Notes: generated by a model from the sequence alone, not told the origin. 64,000 bases of DNA from Isoetes taiwanensis (GCA_021234155.1 JAJEKV010000002.1:4911795-4975794); one strand, 5' to 3'. Counted from the stretch's first letter, positions 44,470 to 56,861 are shown. Numbers and translations are program-made.

Positions 44470-45185
44470 AAGAAAAAATGACCAAGTGCCACGCAAATAT
44501 TGCTTGGTTTATGGCCATTCGTGAAATCATGCCCATCTCTTTCTTTTGCTATTCAGACCCTGTTGGTTTAAATTTTGCTTAGTTTCTTCAGTTTAATTGG
44601 ATTTTAGATCAAGGTAAATGGTTAGGGAACAAAATGATGCTCAATTCTATGGAAGTATTAGGTCTACAGCAAAAGCAGCCACCACATTTTTCGTCTTCAT
44701 TTTTCCATTTGCAGCAGCAGATTCTCCATGTATCGTTAAGGTAGGATGTTAGGGGTGATCCTGGTGCACTCCATTATCTGGTCTCTGGTGGGTATAAAGG
44801 CCTCCTACCGGATACAACAGTAGGCCCTCGTAATATTTCTCTATTTTTGGACAGCAGAACTGCAAAAGGAAAAATGGGCATGAGTCAAAAAGACTACCAC
44901 AATTTCTTTACTAGCTGCATAGGCTTAACAACCGAGAAGCGTTTTACTATTGTGATTATATGGCCCCCATGAGAACCTCATATGCATGTTTCAGTGGCTT
45001 CATACGACTTGGAATGCCTAAAGGTAATTAGGGAGGATTGTCTTCTATTTGAAACAAAAGATATCGATAAAATGTAGTATAAAAGCTCTTGTATAATTTT
45101 TATCATGGTATCTCTGGTGCCAGATGATGATTATGATGCAACTCAAAACAAAGGGGTGAAAATAAAAGTGCATGGCAGTGTTTTC
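44470..45185. other. No recognisable gene
   Basis: Intergenic AT-rich DNA. Confidence 0.35.
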
Positions 45186-45189
45186 TTTT

Positions 45190-45670
45190 AGATGATCCTG
45201 CCGTGAAAAATGTATTTTACAAGGCAGATGACGAGGAAGAAGTAATTGATGACCAAGAGGGCACTGTGCCCGACCTCTTCTGTAAGGACATCACACTCGA
45301 ATTGATAAAAGAGGAGGGGCCCTTGAATAAAATTGGATTTCAACCTGGCTAGTTATCTTGTTGAGGCTTTCGCCTCTCTTGATACTACTTGCTGCGAACT
45401 TCATGTTGGAGGGCATATTAGTAGAGAAGCTTTGAAGACAAGAAGAAGATGTCTAAGCTTCATCAATGATGACTAGTCCAAGAACTTCCTTGACGTATTT
45501 TGAAAAAGTACTAGCCAGGACTGATTGAGGTCCTCTCAGACCAAATGCAAAAAATCCACTTGATCTTGTACCATACTCTCAGAACGAGAAACTTATTCTT
45601 CCACCGTCGCCTCCAAAAGATACCCCAGAAAGACAAGCAAGCCCCGACGAGAAGGCCGAATAGCTACAGA
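45190..45670 (+). other. Two acidic, codon-like stretches of unknown origin
   Basis: About 50 codons near 45,193-45,350 read as an acidic segment (ADDEEEVIDDQEGTVPDLF and so on) ending at a stop; a second near 45,535-45,660 is proline- and charge-rich (LILPPSPPKDTPERQASPDE). They look like pieces of one disordered protein region, but I recognise no family and no splice sites were confirmed. Confidence 0.3.
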
Positions 45671-45851
45671 AGGAACGTGAGATAATAGAGAAAAGCTTGG
45701 CAGCTATGATATTGATGCTATTGCTATTGTATTTCTTCAATTTTGAAAGGGCTCAATGGTGAGCGTGTATACAGTAACATTCGACACTACTTTTATATTC
45801 CATGAAAGGTTGACACTATTGAAGGATGGAACTACTGAAACTATTGAAATT

Positions 45852-45990
45852 ATAGAATAGAATAGAATAGAATAGAATATGATTTATCGTCCACGGAGAC
45901 CAACAGGCCTATGGGACCCAAGTACAAAGAGAGAGCTCAGCAGGCGTATTACTACCAGGATTAAAAAACCCCCGCCCCGAAGAAGGTTGG
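45852..45990 (-). mobile_element. LINE 3' tail copy, TATTC-type
   Basis: The minus strand holds the second half of the stem-loop module (GGGGCGGGGG, T-run, AATCCTGG), GGGTCCCATAGGCC, GGTCTCCGTGGACG and a TATTC repeat tail at 45,852-45,879. It matches the 3' end of the LINE at 36.3 kb and is a 5'-truncated copy. Confidence 0.75.
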
Positions 45991-45999
45991 AGAGATTAT

Positions 46000-46540
46000 A
46001 TATTCAAACTCAAGCTAATGGATCCCTTAGAGTTTGGTGCAACAACTCGCCTCTGGAGGATAATATATTCTAACAGTGTGTTTGTGTCCATTTCAGAGTA
46101 TTTTAAACTTGGCAAAGTTATGTTTGTGTATATACGTGAGAATGTTGAAGATGAGCGTTATTTGCATAATGAGCTTAATCAAAACTAAGTTGCAGAGCCG
46201 ACTTGATGATAACCTTGTGCATGTTTGAAACTATATAACACTACATCGACCATTGAGACATTTCCTTACGAGAATGCCTTTGAGTTGTGGAACAATGAGT
46301 GCAAGCATAGAGGATCGTTTAAATTACATAAGGAAGTATTCAATTTGATGAAGGAACCTATAGTGGACAATAATAGCTTGAGTGACAATTTTGAAAATGA
46401 GCATGAGACTTCAATTGGTCGATTTAAGATTGCTTATAAGCTATGTTATAGCTTATTTTAAAAGTTTTTTTTTTATTACATACATTACTTGATCATTGAT
46501 ATGTCTACACTCATGATTACATTGCCTGGAAGTTTTGCTC
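46000..46540. other. No recognisable gene
   Basis: A 78-codon plus-strand frame at 46,225-46,461 (ETFPYENAFELWNNECKHRG) is codon-like but unassigned. Confidence 0.3.
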
Positions 46541-46541
46541 A

Positions 46542-46708
46542 AGAATTGAATTGAATTGATTCGAATTGAATGGGCTTTATTGTTTGCAAAAACTAATAGG
46601 CCTATGGGACCCAAACAAAAAGAGCACAACAGATGTAATACTGTCCAGGATTAATAAAAAACCCTGCCCCAAAGGACTTTTGAGAAAAAACCCTTAGCAG
46701 TAATAATG
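46542..46708 (-). mobile_element. LINE 3' tail copy, TCAAT-type
   Basis: On the minus strand this has the ATTACTGCTAAGG start of the stem-loop module, its G-rich and T-run blocks, the GGGTCCCATAGGCC block, and a tail of TCAAT-like repeats at 46,542-46,570 instead of TATTC. It is a diverged 5'-truncated copy of the same family. Confidence 0.7.
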
Positions 46709-47096
46709 TTTTCAACTATAGAGTGGTGGTACCTATCAATGAAGTGTCAAGAGACACAATTGAGTGCACATATCAATCATCCCTTGGAGATATAATCCCA
46801 GAATCCCCACTAATCTGTCTACAACATCATATGGAGCAGTGGATAGGTGAAACAAACTCAGCATAGCCAAATAGCCAAGCAAAAACTTTTAAATTGCGGG
46901 GATTTTTGCTTCGGGGAAATAACCAAGCAAAATGTTGAAGGAGTAATTAAATTTAAATTTTAGTGAACTCCAGGTAAATATAAATATAGATGTATCCATA
47001 ACTTTTAGCCAAACGTACGTCATAAAATATATTAAGAATCTAGAAAATAGCTAAACATTAAATTTTTTTACATAATTAAATATATAGTATGTGTGA

Positions 47097-49252
47097 CCTG
47101 CCTCCTTTGCTAGATATAAAACTCTCTATATATATCTCATATATCCAATGTAATTGGTAAGGGCCTTTCTGGTATGGTTGGTGGCAAGGCCAAATCACTC
47201 TCCAACATTTTTAAAGCTTGAGTCATGGTAGGCCTATATAAGACCTGGGGATGAGCACAAAGCAGCGCAGTCAAGGGTGAAAGCATGCTAGGGTGTACCA
47301 TCTAAAGTACTTTTTAGGGAGTGCGAAACTACCCAGAAAAGTACCCAACACTGGGTACTGGGAACTTGCATAAATGCCACAATAAATAATAAGTTTGAGA
47401 GTTAATTCATTTATTTTAGTCTCTAATAGTATTGTTATCCTCTAGTACTATAGATTGGCATGTTACTGACCTTCAATTCAAAAAATTTCGATCGATTTTA
47501 ATGGAAAGAAAAAACAGAAAGTACCAGTTTTAAAAGTACATAGTGTAGGTACTTTTGAGGGTTCCAAAAGTGGTACACCGTAGCATGCTTTTACCCTCAA
47601 TATAAACCTTTCAATTACTTCTTCCGATCCGAGGTTATCCATAGGTTGATACAAAACATCAATGACTTTTCCCCTCTTAACAATTTGCCATGCCCAGTCT
47701 GCAACTGGGAGAGGGTTACCAGACAAACTAGGTACAAGAGCCTTCTGCCCTGTCAAGAGTTCAAGAAGAACAATCCCAAAACTATATACATCGCTCTTGT
47801 CAGTGAGCTGTCCATACATGACATATTCAGGGGCAACATAGCCATGTGTCCCAACCACACCAGTAGTTAAGTGACTAACCCCTTCAAGGGCAAATTTTGC
47901 CAGACCAAAATCTGCAACTCGAGCATGGAAATTGGCATCCAAGAGTATGTTGCTAGCCTTAATGTCTCTGTGGATAATGGATGGTTGTGCTCCACTATGG
48001 AGATAAGCCAAACCTCTTGCTATGCCAATGGAAATCTTTTGCCTTGTGGGCCAGTCTAAGTTGCTTTTCTTTGAACCAAAGAGATGATCATACAGGTTGC
48101 CATTAGACACGTACTCAAACACAATAATACGTTGGTGCCCTTCTAATTGACTAGTTTCCATACACCATCCAATTAAACGTACCAAATTCTTGTGCCTTAT
48201 GCTGCTTATCATCTTGACTTCATGCACAAATTCTGGGTCTCCTGAAAGTGCACAATTTTTAAATCTCTTTACTGCAATTTCAGTTCCATCATTAAGTCTT
48301 CCTTTATAAACATTACCAAAGCGTCCAGACCCGATTATCGCATATCGTGAAAATTTATGTGTAGCAGTCTTAATTTGATCCATGGAAAACTGCATCAGGC
48401 TTGTATTTGCTTCTATGGATATCTCTAATATGTACCTTTCTAATAGTCTGAGCCTTCCCAACCTCTGACACCTTTTGTGCCTCCATACTAAATATAATAT
48501 TGCAAATCCCACTACCATTCCTCCAAGTATACCCACAAAAGCATTTATGATGAGAGAGGCTTTACGCCATTTTTAATCTTCTAAACCGTTGGAGGTTGAA
48601 GTTGAAAAGAAAATGCAGTCGGCCACAGATTTGTCTATCTTTCCAGCAGGGCTTACAACAGCTGCAGGATAAATTTGAGTGTAATCAAGGCAAGTGCTTG
48701 AATTTTCAAATGATTTATTGGTGAGCAAAGCCACTGTACAGCCACTACATGCAGCAGTATCATTGAGGTTCAAGTCGCATGAATTCTTGATGTAGTCTCT
48801 TGAGTTCTGATTGAAATACTCACCATAGACATCAAGAATTATAATATTAGGGCAGAGACCAGAGCCTTCAGTCAAAATATAGGAATCTATCTGACATTTG
48901 TTTTTAAGATCAGTTTCCAAACTTTCTGTCTCTCCCTCCGCTTTATAACTAGCTATACATGCTATAGCAGTCGCATTATCAAGCAAGAATGAACCATTCT
49001 TGCTTACTCTTTCTGCAATCACCAAATTTAAGCCAACCCTCAAAACATTACATTGAGAAATGACATTTATTTTTGCTTGGGTAAGCCATAATTGATAATC
49101 TTCTAGGATTGTAAAGTTAAAAGGACATGTTTGATCTTGTCCTCCAACTGAAGTTCCCTGGTTTACCAGAACCCAAAATGACAGAAATCTAACTGTTGTA
49201 ATCATTTTATCTTCTGTCTTCATTGTAAATTAAAATCACAAAGGCGAGACCA
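47097..49252 (-). pseudogene. Disrupted copy of the RKF3-like receptor kinase
   Basis: It aligns along its whole length with the kinase at 32.86-34.71 kb. The ectodomain (48,573-49,223) is open with its signal peptide, then TAA at 48,573-48,575 replaces the Ser codon TCA of the intact copy just before KWRKA. The membrane span and kinase continue in the same frame (GSGRFG replaces GSGGFG in the P-loop) to ERFIL, where a 322-bp insertion at 47,275-47,596 cuts the C-lobe. A TCA to TGA change near 47,135 adds another early stop in the tail. Similarity ends about 30 bp upstream of the start codon and near 47,097. Translation could at most yield a secreted ectodomain of 216 residues. Confidence 0.92.
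47275..47596. mobile_element. 322-bp MITE with 26-bp inverted ends
   Basis: The ends GGGTGAAAGCATGCTA and GGGTAAAAGCATGCTA (reverse strand), extended by GGTGTACCA, match at 24 of 26 positions. TCAA flanks both ends (47,271-47,274 and 47,597-47,600) and is single in the intact paralogue at 33,079-33,082, so the empty site is known. There is no transposase; AGTACTTTT-like words occur subterminally. The superfamily cannot be assigned with confidence. Confidence 0.9.
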
Positions 49253-50485
49253 AAAAGATCATAAACTTTCCAAAAACCATTATTATGGCCTTAATTTCAT
49301 GTAGTTATATGGGCATTGTAAAAATGTCTTCTATAGCATTTTGCTTCTAGAAAACTTTGCCCACTAGCCACATCACAACTTTAGGGAAGCAAGTGTTGCA
49401 AAAGTTTGCTAATCAAATTTGCGATGCCGCAAAGCCAATGATTGTCAACTTGTTGCATATTCGAGTTCATTTGAGTCTAATTGTTTGCACATGCTTTGGA
49501 AAAGAGCGTGATCCATGAGGAAAAATGAAAGCCCCAGATAAAGTGTGTATTTATTTCAAATATTGGATTGGATGTTTGACAAAAAGTTACAATAGCTCCC
49601 ACCTATAAATTAGACCATGAGAAAATACATCAACAAGCACAATCAATACATCATCTTAAAATGACATGGGGTGCCTTTTTTCCCGACCTACTCAAAAAAG
49701 TATCTCACGACCATGATGCTAGTAAAGTGTTGGATACGCTTCATCTTTTTTTCTACGGCCCTTCACATTACTTCGTGGATTTCACCCACCATAGCTAGCT
49801 TTGAGCGAGAGATAAAGATCCATCAAAATTGCTAATTTAGGCCAAGTCAGCGATCCCGGAATTCAAGTTTGCAGTGTCCAATTTGTATTGGAAATTCCTC
49901 GGTCAACTAATATGTTGCACCTTCAGAATTATGATGTTCTAGCCCTTTTGAAAGGGAAGCTATAGTTCTTGATAAAAAACATGAACTCCTTGCTTTTATG
50001 TCCAAGAACTATGTAACTTAGATGCCGATCGAGTGCTGCCGGACATGGAAGAGTTCATCAGTAATTCTAGACGATTTTTGGAGTGTTATTCTCATTTTGC
50101 ATAAAGTTGTCGTGAAGAATTACCTTTATAAAACCAAGCTGCGACTCGCACTTCATCATGTATGGTAATCTTTAGATCACAGGTAAGCATGGACAAGTCT
50201 TGCAGCACTTAATTAATTTGGATTCTGCATGTAATGAAGAAATCATAGATGAAGTAAATAATTCAGATGAAGATTTTCACCAAGAGGATTTAGTATAAGT
50301 AGTCCTTGTTAAATGCTCGTGCTATTAAATTATTATCTTCTTTGTTCAAAATGGTTTGATTGTATACATACTATTTTTTAGAGGAACAAAATTCATTCAA
50401 TGGTGCTAGCTCAATTGGCTTGTCCACACACCTGAGCACTTTATGGATTTTAAATATGATTTCAGTATGATTTCAGCATGTCAAA
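49253..50485. other. No confirmed gene
   Basis: A codon-like plus-strand piece near 50,215-50,300 (EVNNSDEDFHQEDLV then stop) looks like the acidic C-terminus of a transposon protein, but nothing else supports this. Confidence 0.3.
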
Positions 50486-50486
50486 T

Positions 50487-50560
50487 ATGCAGTTCATTCA
50501 TCGGCATTCTCTTGAGCTAGATTTTTTCTCCTTCTCAGTCTTACCAGTTTCCTACTCTCC
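50487..50560 (+). repeat. Dispersed 70-bp repeat, copy 1
   Basis: TTCATTCATCGGC, TTCTCTTGAGCTAGATTTTT and CTCCTTCTC with CTTACCAGTTT are shared almost base for base with 56,911-56,985. Confidence 0.7.
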
Positions 50561-52420
50561 TATGATTCTCTATTTTGATTTCTTCTAGCGTCTGAGGATA
50601 GGGCTTCTATATGTTCCCCTTTTTCTCTTCCGTTTGTAAAAAATTTCTCTTCCGTTTGTAATTTGATAGGTGCTCCACCGCTCTTATGTATCTGATTTTC
50701 ATGTTGATAAGTTTTGTCTGTGGCAGTTTTTGTGTCTGATTTCTATTTCAGATTTTACTCTGTCGGTGGCCCCTTAAGCTCAAGATTAGCCATATCCAAG
50801 TTCACTTATCCAAAATCACCTGAGCTTTTGCCATCGGTCTAGATTCAGAGGACGATCTGGGCTATTGCACAAACCACATTCACTCTATTGCACTAACTGA
50901 TATGGAATCCGGTATGCTCAAATCGGTATTGAATCCATGGCAAACAGTTTCGCTGCCCCTGCTCGTTACCTCTGCCCCATGCCGAAGTTTGCATTCAATC
51001 TGCTAAAGGTTTGCCTGGCGATTATGTTTAAGATTGAAGCAGGATTGCAAGATTCGGCGCCATAGAGGCTACACGATGATTCAGTCTGTTCGGCGCCGCC
51101 ACAGGACGATTCAGTTTCTAGAAGAACAAGTTTTTACCCTGTTATGACTATTATATATCTGTTATCTATTAACTGGTTAATCTTTTTCAATCTCAGGTTT
51201 ATTGGCGTGTTGGTGGAGATACATAGTTTTGTGAGATTAATGTGGCTGCGATCAAGAACCGTATTATTATAACATATGATTTTGAGATGTTTTCTGGGGT
51301 ATTCGTATTGTTATACGTAGGAAGATGACGCTGGCATGGCGGTTTTGGGAAGAAACAGTATAGGGTTTTTTCTTAGAGGTGAAGCCGCAGGTAGAAGCGC
51401 GTGATGGATTAGGCACCTGGCAAATCCCATACTTCTTTCTAAATCCGGCTCCTGCAGGTGTCGTCCCGGAGGTCTTGCGAATCTCCATGCTGCTCCGCCA
51501 TACATGTTAGTTCTCTTCATATTATCGGCTTTTGGTTTTGCAATCGATTTCTTATTGAGGTCTTCAGGCACCGGATCTCCGGAATGGAGAAGTTTGCAGC
51601 CCTAGAGAATTGTGTAAGCCTCGTAAATTTGGGTTTAACTTTGGGGCCCTGCACCGTGAATAGGGAAGTTTACATTTGTTAATTTCTTGTGTCTCCTTTT
51701 GTGTTGCCTCGGTGTTGCTCGTTCTCTTCAATCTTCCACGTGCTTACCTCAGAGCCAAGATTTCTGGCTCTGCTTTTCCAGAGCTAAATTGGCAAGAGCC
51801 GTGGGTGGGCTTCATGCTGTGGATGGATGGGCTCAGAGTTGTTTTGCCGTGCATAATCTTGTGGCTTGGATTGCCTTGGCAGTAATGAACCTGTAGCTTT
51901 ATTTCTCTGCGGTTTTGACAATTTGATACCGCTGTAATCTTCATCATTTTCTACTTGCAATCTCAAGGTGCTAGTACATTACTAAGAAGACTCAAACAAA
52001 TACAACATTGAGTTCTCGCATTTAGTTACGCATTTGAGCCCTTTGATTTGTTTTCATCTTGGAGGGTTTAGGGGTAGGCCAGATCTGTGGTGGTAAGCCG
52101 ACTTCTTTGTCGGCATGTCGCCTCTTCTCATCTTAAGCCTAAATTCCGGCCTCGGAGGCGGTGTGGCCTTAGATCTGAGGCATTGGAATATAATTGGGGT
52201 TCAATTCCCCAGGCCCAAATGGCATGTAGTGGCATGTAGTATTTGGGGTATAGGGTTGCTTTCTTGTACAATACGGTGTTTGTGCTCATTAAGCCAATGG
52301 TATTTATGCCGGGAGCACCCCTATAAAGTGGGGTCAATTTGACCCCATCTTGACCCAGAGGGAGCGGGGCGAGGATGCCCTCACGCTTATTCCATTTAAG
52401 ATGCCATTCATCCGACCTAC
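50561..52420. other. No recognisable gene
   Basis: Short frames at 51,267-51,896 on both strands resemble no protein I know. GGGGTCAATTTGACCCC near 52,329-52,345 is a short palindrome. Confidence 0.3.
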
Positions 52421-52422
52421 CA

Positions 52423-52477
52423 AAGCAATAATACACACTATAAGCATAATACACACTAGAAGTGTGTATTATTGCTT
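52423..52477. repeat. Perfect 17-bp hairpin
   Basis: AAGCAATAATACACACT at 52,423-52,439 is matched by its exact reverse complement at 52,461-52,477, with a 21-base loop that itself repeats ATAATACACACT. Confidence 0.8.
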
Positions 52478-53370
52478 CAGGTTTGATCCGCTTTTAGTGT
52501 AATTTGTCTATTTTTTACTTGTTTTATTCTTTTATTAGATCCACGTTTTCTCTAGTTCTGCCTTTACTTGCTTTATTCTTCATTTGTCGATGTAGTAGGC
52601 CTATTGTTTTTTTTTATGCTTTATGCAGTCCCCTTCATATGCAGTTTTTCATTGAATGCATGTTTCTTTGAGTCTATGTTAGATTTGCATTTTTTGATCA
52701 CACTCCCTCCATTTTGCAGACATGCTTGTTCTAGTATATGATGAAACTTTGACTTGCTTGGGAGGCATATTGTTTTCTCTCCTTCTTAGCGACCATTGCA
52801 TGCATGTTTATTTTGGTCTATATAAAATGGGTTTGTCATGGGCCTTGGATGTTGTGTCATATTTGTTCCAGGATGTGAATTTTTTCACGAGAACTTGTTA
52901 GTGCTTGGAATGCCTTGATTGCTTGTGACTCTCTCCCTTACATGGACACCTTACAATATCGTGTTGAAATGCCTCTGATGCTTATGTTACTCCCTCCCCT
53001 TTAAATCATGTTTGCTCTAGACTAGGTTTTCATGGGTCTTTTACAGTGGTCATTGTCGTTGCAGGTATTTACATGTTGTGCATTTTTTGGTTTTTTGATA
53101 GTGCCATTTCGTCCCCTAACAACGCAATTCAAGTTTTATAGTTGGCATTATATGTGTTTGCATTGTGGTGCCACTTGTTCCTATCTGTGTGAGATGTTTG
53201 TGTTATATAATTTTCCTTGCCTTCATTAGGCGGGCCTAGATTCCATTGGTTTTTAACTTGTCGATGGATAATTTTGGCATTTGTATCTTCTCATTTTTTA
53301 TACGTCTTGAACTCCTTACGGTAATAGTTTACTTTGGTACTTTTTCTGTTAATTGATCTCTCATAGCGGG

Positions 53371-53472
53371 TTTGAGTCAATATCGACCCTAACAAGAGAT
53401 GGATTTTCCTTGTATGACTTATTTTTGAGTCAATATCGACCCTAACAAGAGATGGATTTTCCTTGTATGACT
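53371..53472 (+). repeat. 53-bp tandem duplication
   Basis: Two adjacent nearly identical units start at 53,371 and 53,424 with TTTGAGTCAATATCGACCCT and continue through TTCCTTGTATGACTT. Confidence 0.9.
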
Positions 53473-55592
53473 TGGTGACAACATGTATCAACCATGGCCA
53501 AGATTCTTATTATTCTAGGTATGTGGATTTCTTTTGTTCTTAAGTTGACATGGTGCATAGATGCTTGGACCTTTTTCATAAACAAGCTGCCCCTCTCAAA
53601 AATTGCCACCAAATATTTTGCGCATTTTCCTTTGTAATTATTGATCCTTAGCTTTCTTCCACTTTTGGACAATATATGAGATTCTTTTCTCTTGTTATGA
53701 GGTTTGTTCTCACTTGCGTTTGGTGGTTTCGAAGATCGTCGTAATCCTTAGCTAACACTATATCATTAAGGATCTACGACTATGGAATGTTTGCAGCTTA
53801 CCCATGTTCAGCGGTTCGAAGCTCTTAGTATCTCAGTTGCTGTGATGTTTGCTCGCCATAGCCATTGATATAATTCATGGTTTTTCTTTGCATGGGGCTA
53901 TTTCCTTGGGTATGTTTTGTCATGGCTTCATGATTCAATGTTATTTGACTTCACATACTATTAATAGTTGTCGATCTAAGTATTCACCTCTTATATAGCT
54001 TTATCGTCTGGTGTAGTTTGAGAAGTTTTAGTCCGACTATTTGTAATGCAGATTCTCTAGTCCATCACCTCATTGTTTCAGTTCACAATTAGTCAATTGT
54101 TACTAATTTATGTCTACCTTGTTAGGATATGTCCTCCATAGGTTGACACGGTTTATGTTCTTTTCACTTTTAGTATGGCTATATTACTTCATGTTGGTTG
54201 CAGGCATTTGGGAGTTGATAGGTTTTTACGTTTGAGGGCATGTTTATGAGATGTATGGGCATTGGCTTGTATGGCACATGTTGAATGTGTGCTTGTGTCT
54301 TCGATATGGTTGGTTGGCATCTCTCGTAATTGTGCCCTTTTTATGGTTTTATTTATCGATTTCTTTGATGGGTATAGGCTATATTATCTTGATTTTATCT
54401 CTTGTTTATTTAGAGGTTGATTATAGCAGTATTTATAGTTTTAATTATTGATTTCTTTGAAGGTCGATTATACCTACCATATTATGATTTTACTTCTTGA
54501 TTCCCTTGGAGGCTCATTATCGTAGGGTATATGAGGTCTATACTATATTGCATTGGAGTTGTTCGGAGCACTTGCAAGTTGTGGTCATTCTTCGACATTG
54601 CATTATTGGTTTGGTACACATACTTGGGTCCTTCCTAGACTACTTTCATCTGCTATAGGTGTGGTTGGATACATCATTCACAAGACTTGGTCATGTTTAT
54701 TCATGTTCTTTTGTTCTTTGTTTTGTTCTATTCGTTCTATTTGTGTTTGCATTTGTTCCTTTGCTCCCCTTTTATTCCCCTATTCTATTTACTTATTTTG
54801 CATTGCTTTGTATTTTTAGTTTGATGCGCTCTAGTGTTCATGCTCCCTTTGCTGCTACAATGTTGGAGTCTAATTCTGTTGTTATGATTATTGCAACTGA
54901 TATCATTTGTTATTTTTCATCAGTCGCTTTAGTTATATTTGTCCACATTTGTTCTATTTGGCCATTTGCTCTCATTTTCTCCGTATTTTCTTTAGTTCCA
55001 TATTCGAACCATTCGATTCATTTATTTTGCTCTCGTAGTTATTTTTGCTCCACATCTCCTCCAATTTTTATTTACTTTTAGCATCGCTTGTTTTGCTTTA
55101 GATTGTTATCTCAGTTTTTCAACTGCTATGCTTTGTTCCTTTTATCTACCATTCTTCATGACCCTTTTTTTCTCTTGTTCTTTATCCCATATGTGTGTTT
55201 GGTTTTTCAAAGTTTATTGGGTTTTGTTTTACTCTCGCCGTCCCGCTTCATTTTCTTCCCCGGTCCCTTTGTCTTATTTTGCTCTCATCGTATCCTTTGC
55301 TGATGTAGTATTATTTAGTGTATTAATTCTGTCAGAGTTGTGCAACATTATTGTTCTCATTTTTATTGTCACAGTCGTGGATTTGTTTGTTTATTGTTCC
55401 ACTTTCCATCTTTTATTACATTTTCCATGGTTCACTTTATGCATCTTTATCATCTTTCACCGCATTGTTCCATTTGTTTCTTTTATGCACATTATTGTTC
55501 CAATATTCTGGCACTCGTTACTTACCCTTGCTCCCTCGTTGGTTGTTACCTATTTCTATTACTTTTGTTGTCTTCCATCATCATTGATGCAC

Positions 55593-55663
55593 TCTATTCT
55601 ATTCTATTCTATTCTATTCTATTCTATTCTATTCTATTCTATTCTATTCTATTCTATTCTATT
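55593..55663 (+). repeat. (TATTC)n microsatellite
   Basis: About fourteen uninterrupted pentamers. It is the same pentamer as the tail of the LINE family at 36.3 and 45.85 kb, but the LINE 3' UTR blocks are absent beside it. Confidence 0.95.
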
Positions 55664-56799
55664 GTTTTGATATTCTGGCACTCCGTACTTGCTCTTCTTT
55701 TCTCATTCTTCCATTTGCTCTATGATTCCCATCAGGTCCTTATTTGTGCGTTTTGTTTTATTTTGCATTGACCCTTGAAGATTCGTTTTTTCTCTTTGGC
55801 TTCTTCATTTCATATTCGTCTCCTTATCTTACCTGCCATTCTGATTCATCCCATTGGCCTTGTTTCATCTTTCTCTTTTGATTACAGTTATGTCATGTGT
55901 CCCTTTAATAACAATTAGTCTTTTTTAGTTGTGGCTTTGATGGGCCCACGTCTTCACTTCTTTGCTCTGTCTATTTTATTAATTTTGACTTGCTCCTTTG
56001 TGGGTTTGTTGTGCCCAGTCGTTATACGGCTCCTCATCTCAGTGGCTCCATTTAATATATTTTTGTGGTGTTTGCATTGTTTCCTTCATCAAGTTCCTCT
56101 GGCTTGTTGTTCCGTTTAATTTTGTTGATGTCATCAGCTTTTTCTTTGCTTTCTTTGTCTTCTGACTCTTTGTCTATTGATGGTTAGGCTAGGTCGGTTA
56201 TAGTATCCTTGTTAGTGTAGTATTTACTGGTTCATTAGTTTTTTGAGGTTTTTTCTTTTGTTAATGTCGTCATCCCATAATTCTCTTTCCATTTCCTACT
56301 GCATTATTCCATCGCGTCCTCTATTTTTTATGTTCATTTTCCATCTCTTCCTGCTTTGTTTCATTGTGTCCTTCATTCTTATGCAGCTCATTGATCGAAT
56401 TCTTACTTTACTTGCTTATTCTACGTCTTCATTGTTCCATTGTCTCCGTCTTTTCTTTATTCCCTTTTGCTCCATATTTCTTGGTTTCTTTTTCCTTCTT
56501 TTACTCTGCTGCCTTGGTTGCTCTTTCACTCTCAATGAGCCATCTCCTCCGGTGCCCTAGGGATTCCCTTACTTGCCTCTTCTGCTTCATTTGTCCCATT
56601 GCTCTGTTATCTTGTTATCTCAGTATCTCCTTTTATCTCTGTTATCTCATGTGTTTCGTTGATGTCTTATATTCTTGCCAACCTATTCCCTATTTCCTCC
56701 CTTCATTTGTTTCACCATTTTTCTCCCGTCGGCCTAGACTTCTCTATTTCTTTTGGGGTAGATTCCTCTTCTATCGGCCACTTGGTTGTGTCATAGGAC

Positions 56800-56861
56800 C
56801 CATCCTAGGAATGCCACAGTTCTATTGCAATATCGCAATAGAACCGACATTCCTTGGATGG
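56800..56861. repeat. Imperfect 27-bp hairpin
   Basis: Arms pair CCATCC with GGATGG, AGGAATG with CATTCCT and GTTCTATTGC with GCAATAGAAC around a 6-base loop, with small bulges. The size and bulges recall a small-RNA precursor, but it may be a foldback repeat. Confidence 0.65.

Noticed and set aside
43985-44481. Plus-strand frames of about 100 codons
   Set aside because: Created by the GC-rich tandem repeat units.
53371-53472. CRISPR-like or satellite array
   Set aside because: Only two adjacent units without unique spacers, in a plant nuclear context.
55593-55663. Full LINE 3' tail at the TATTC microsatellite
   Set aside because: The diagnostic GGGTCCCATAGGCC block and stem-loop module are absent, so only the microsatellite is claimed.
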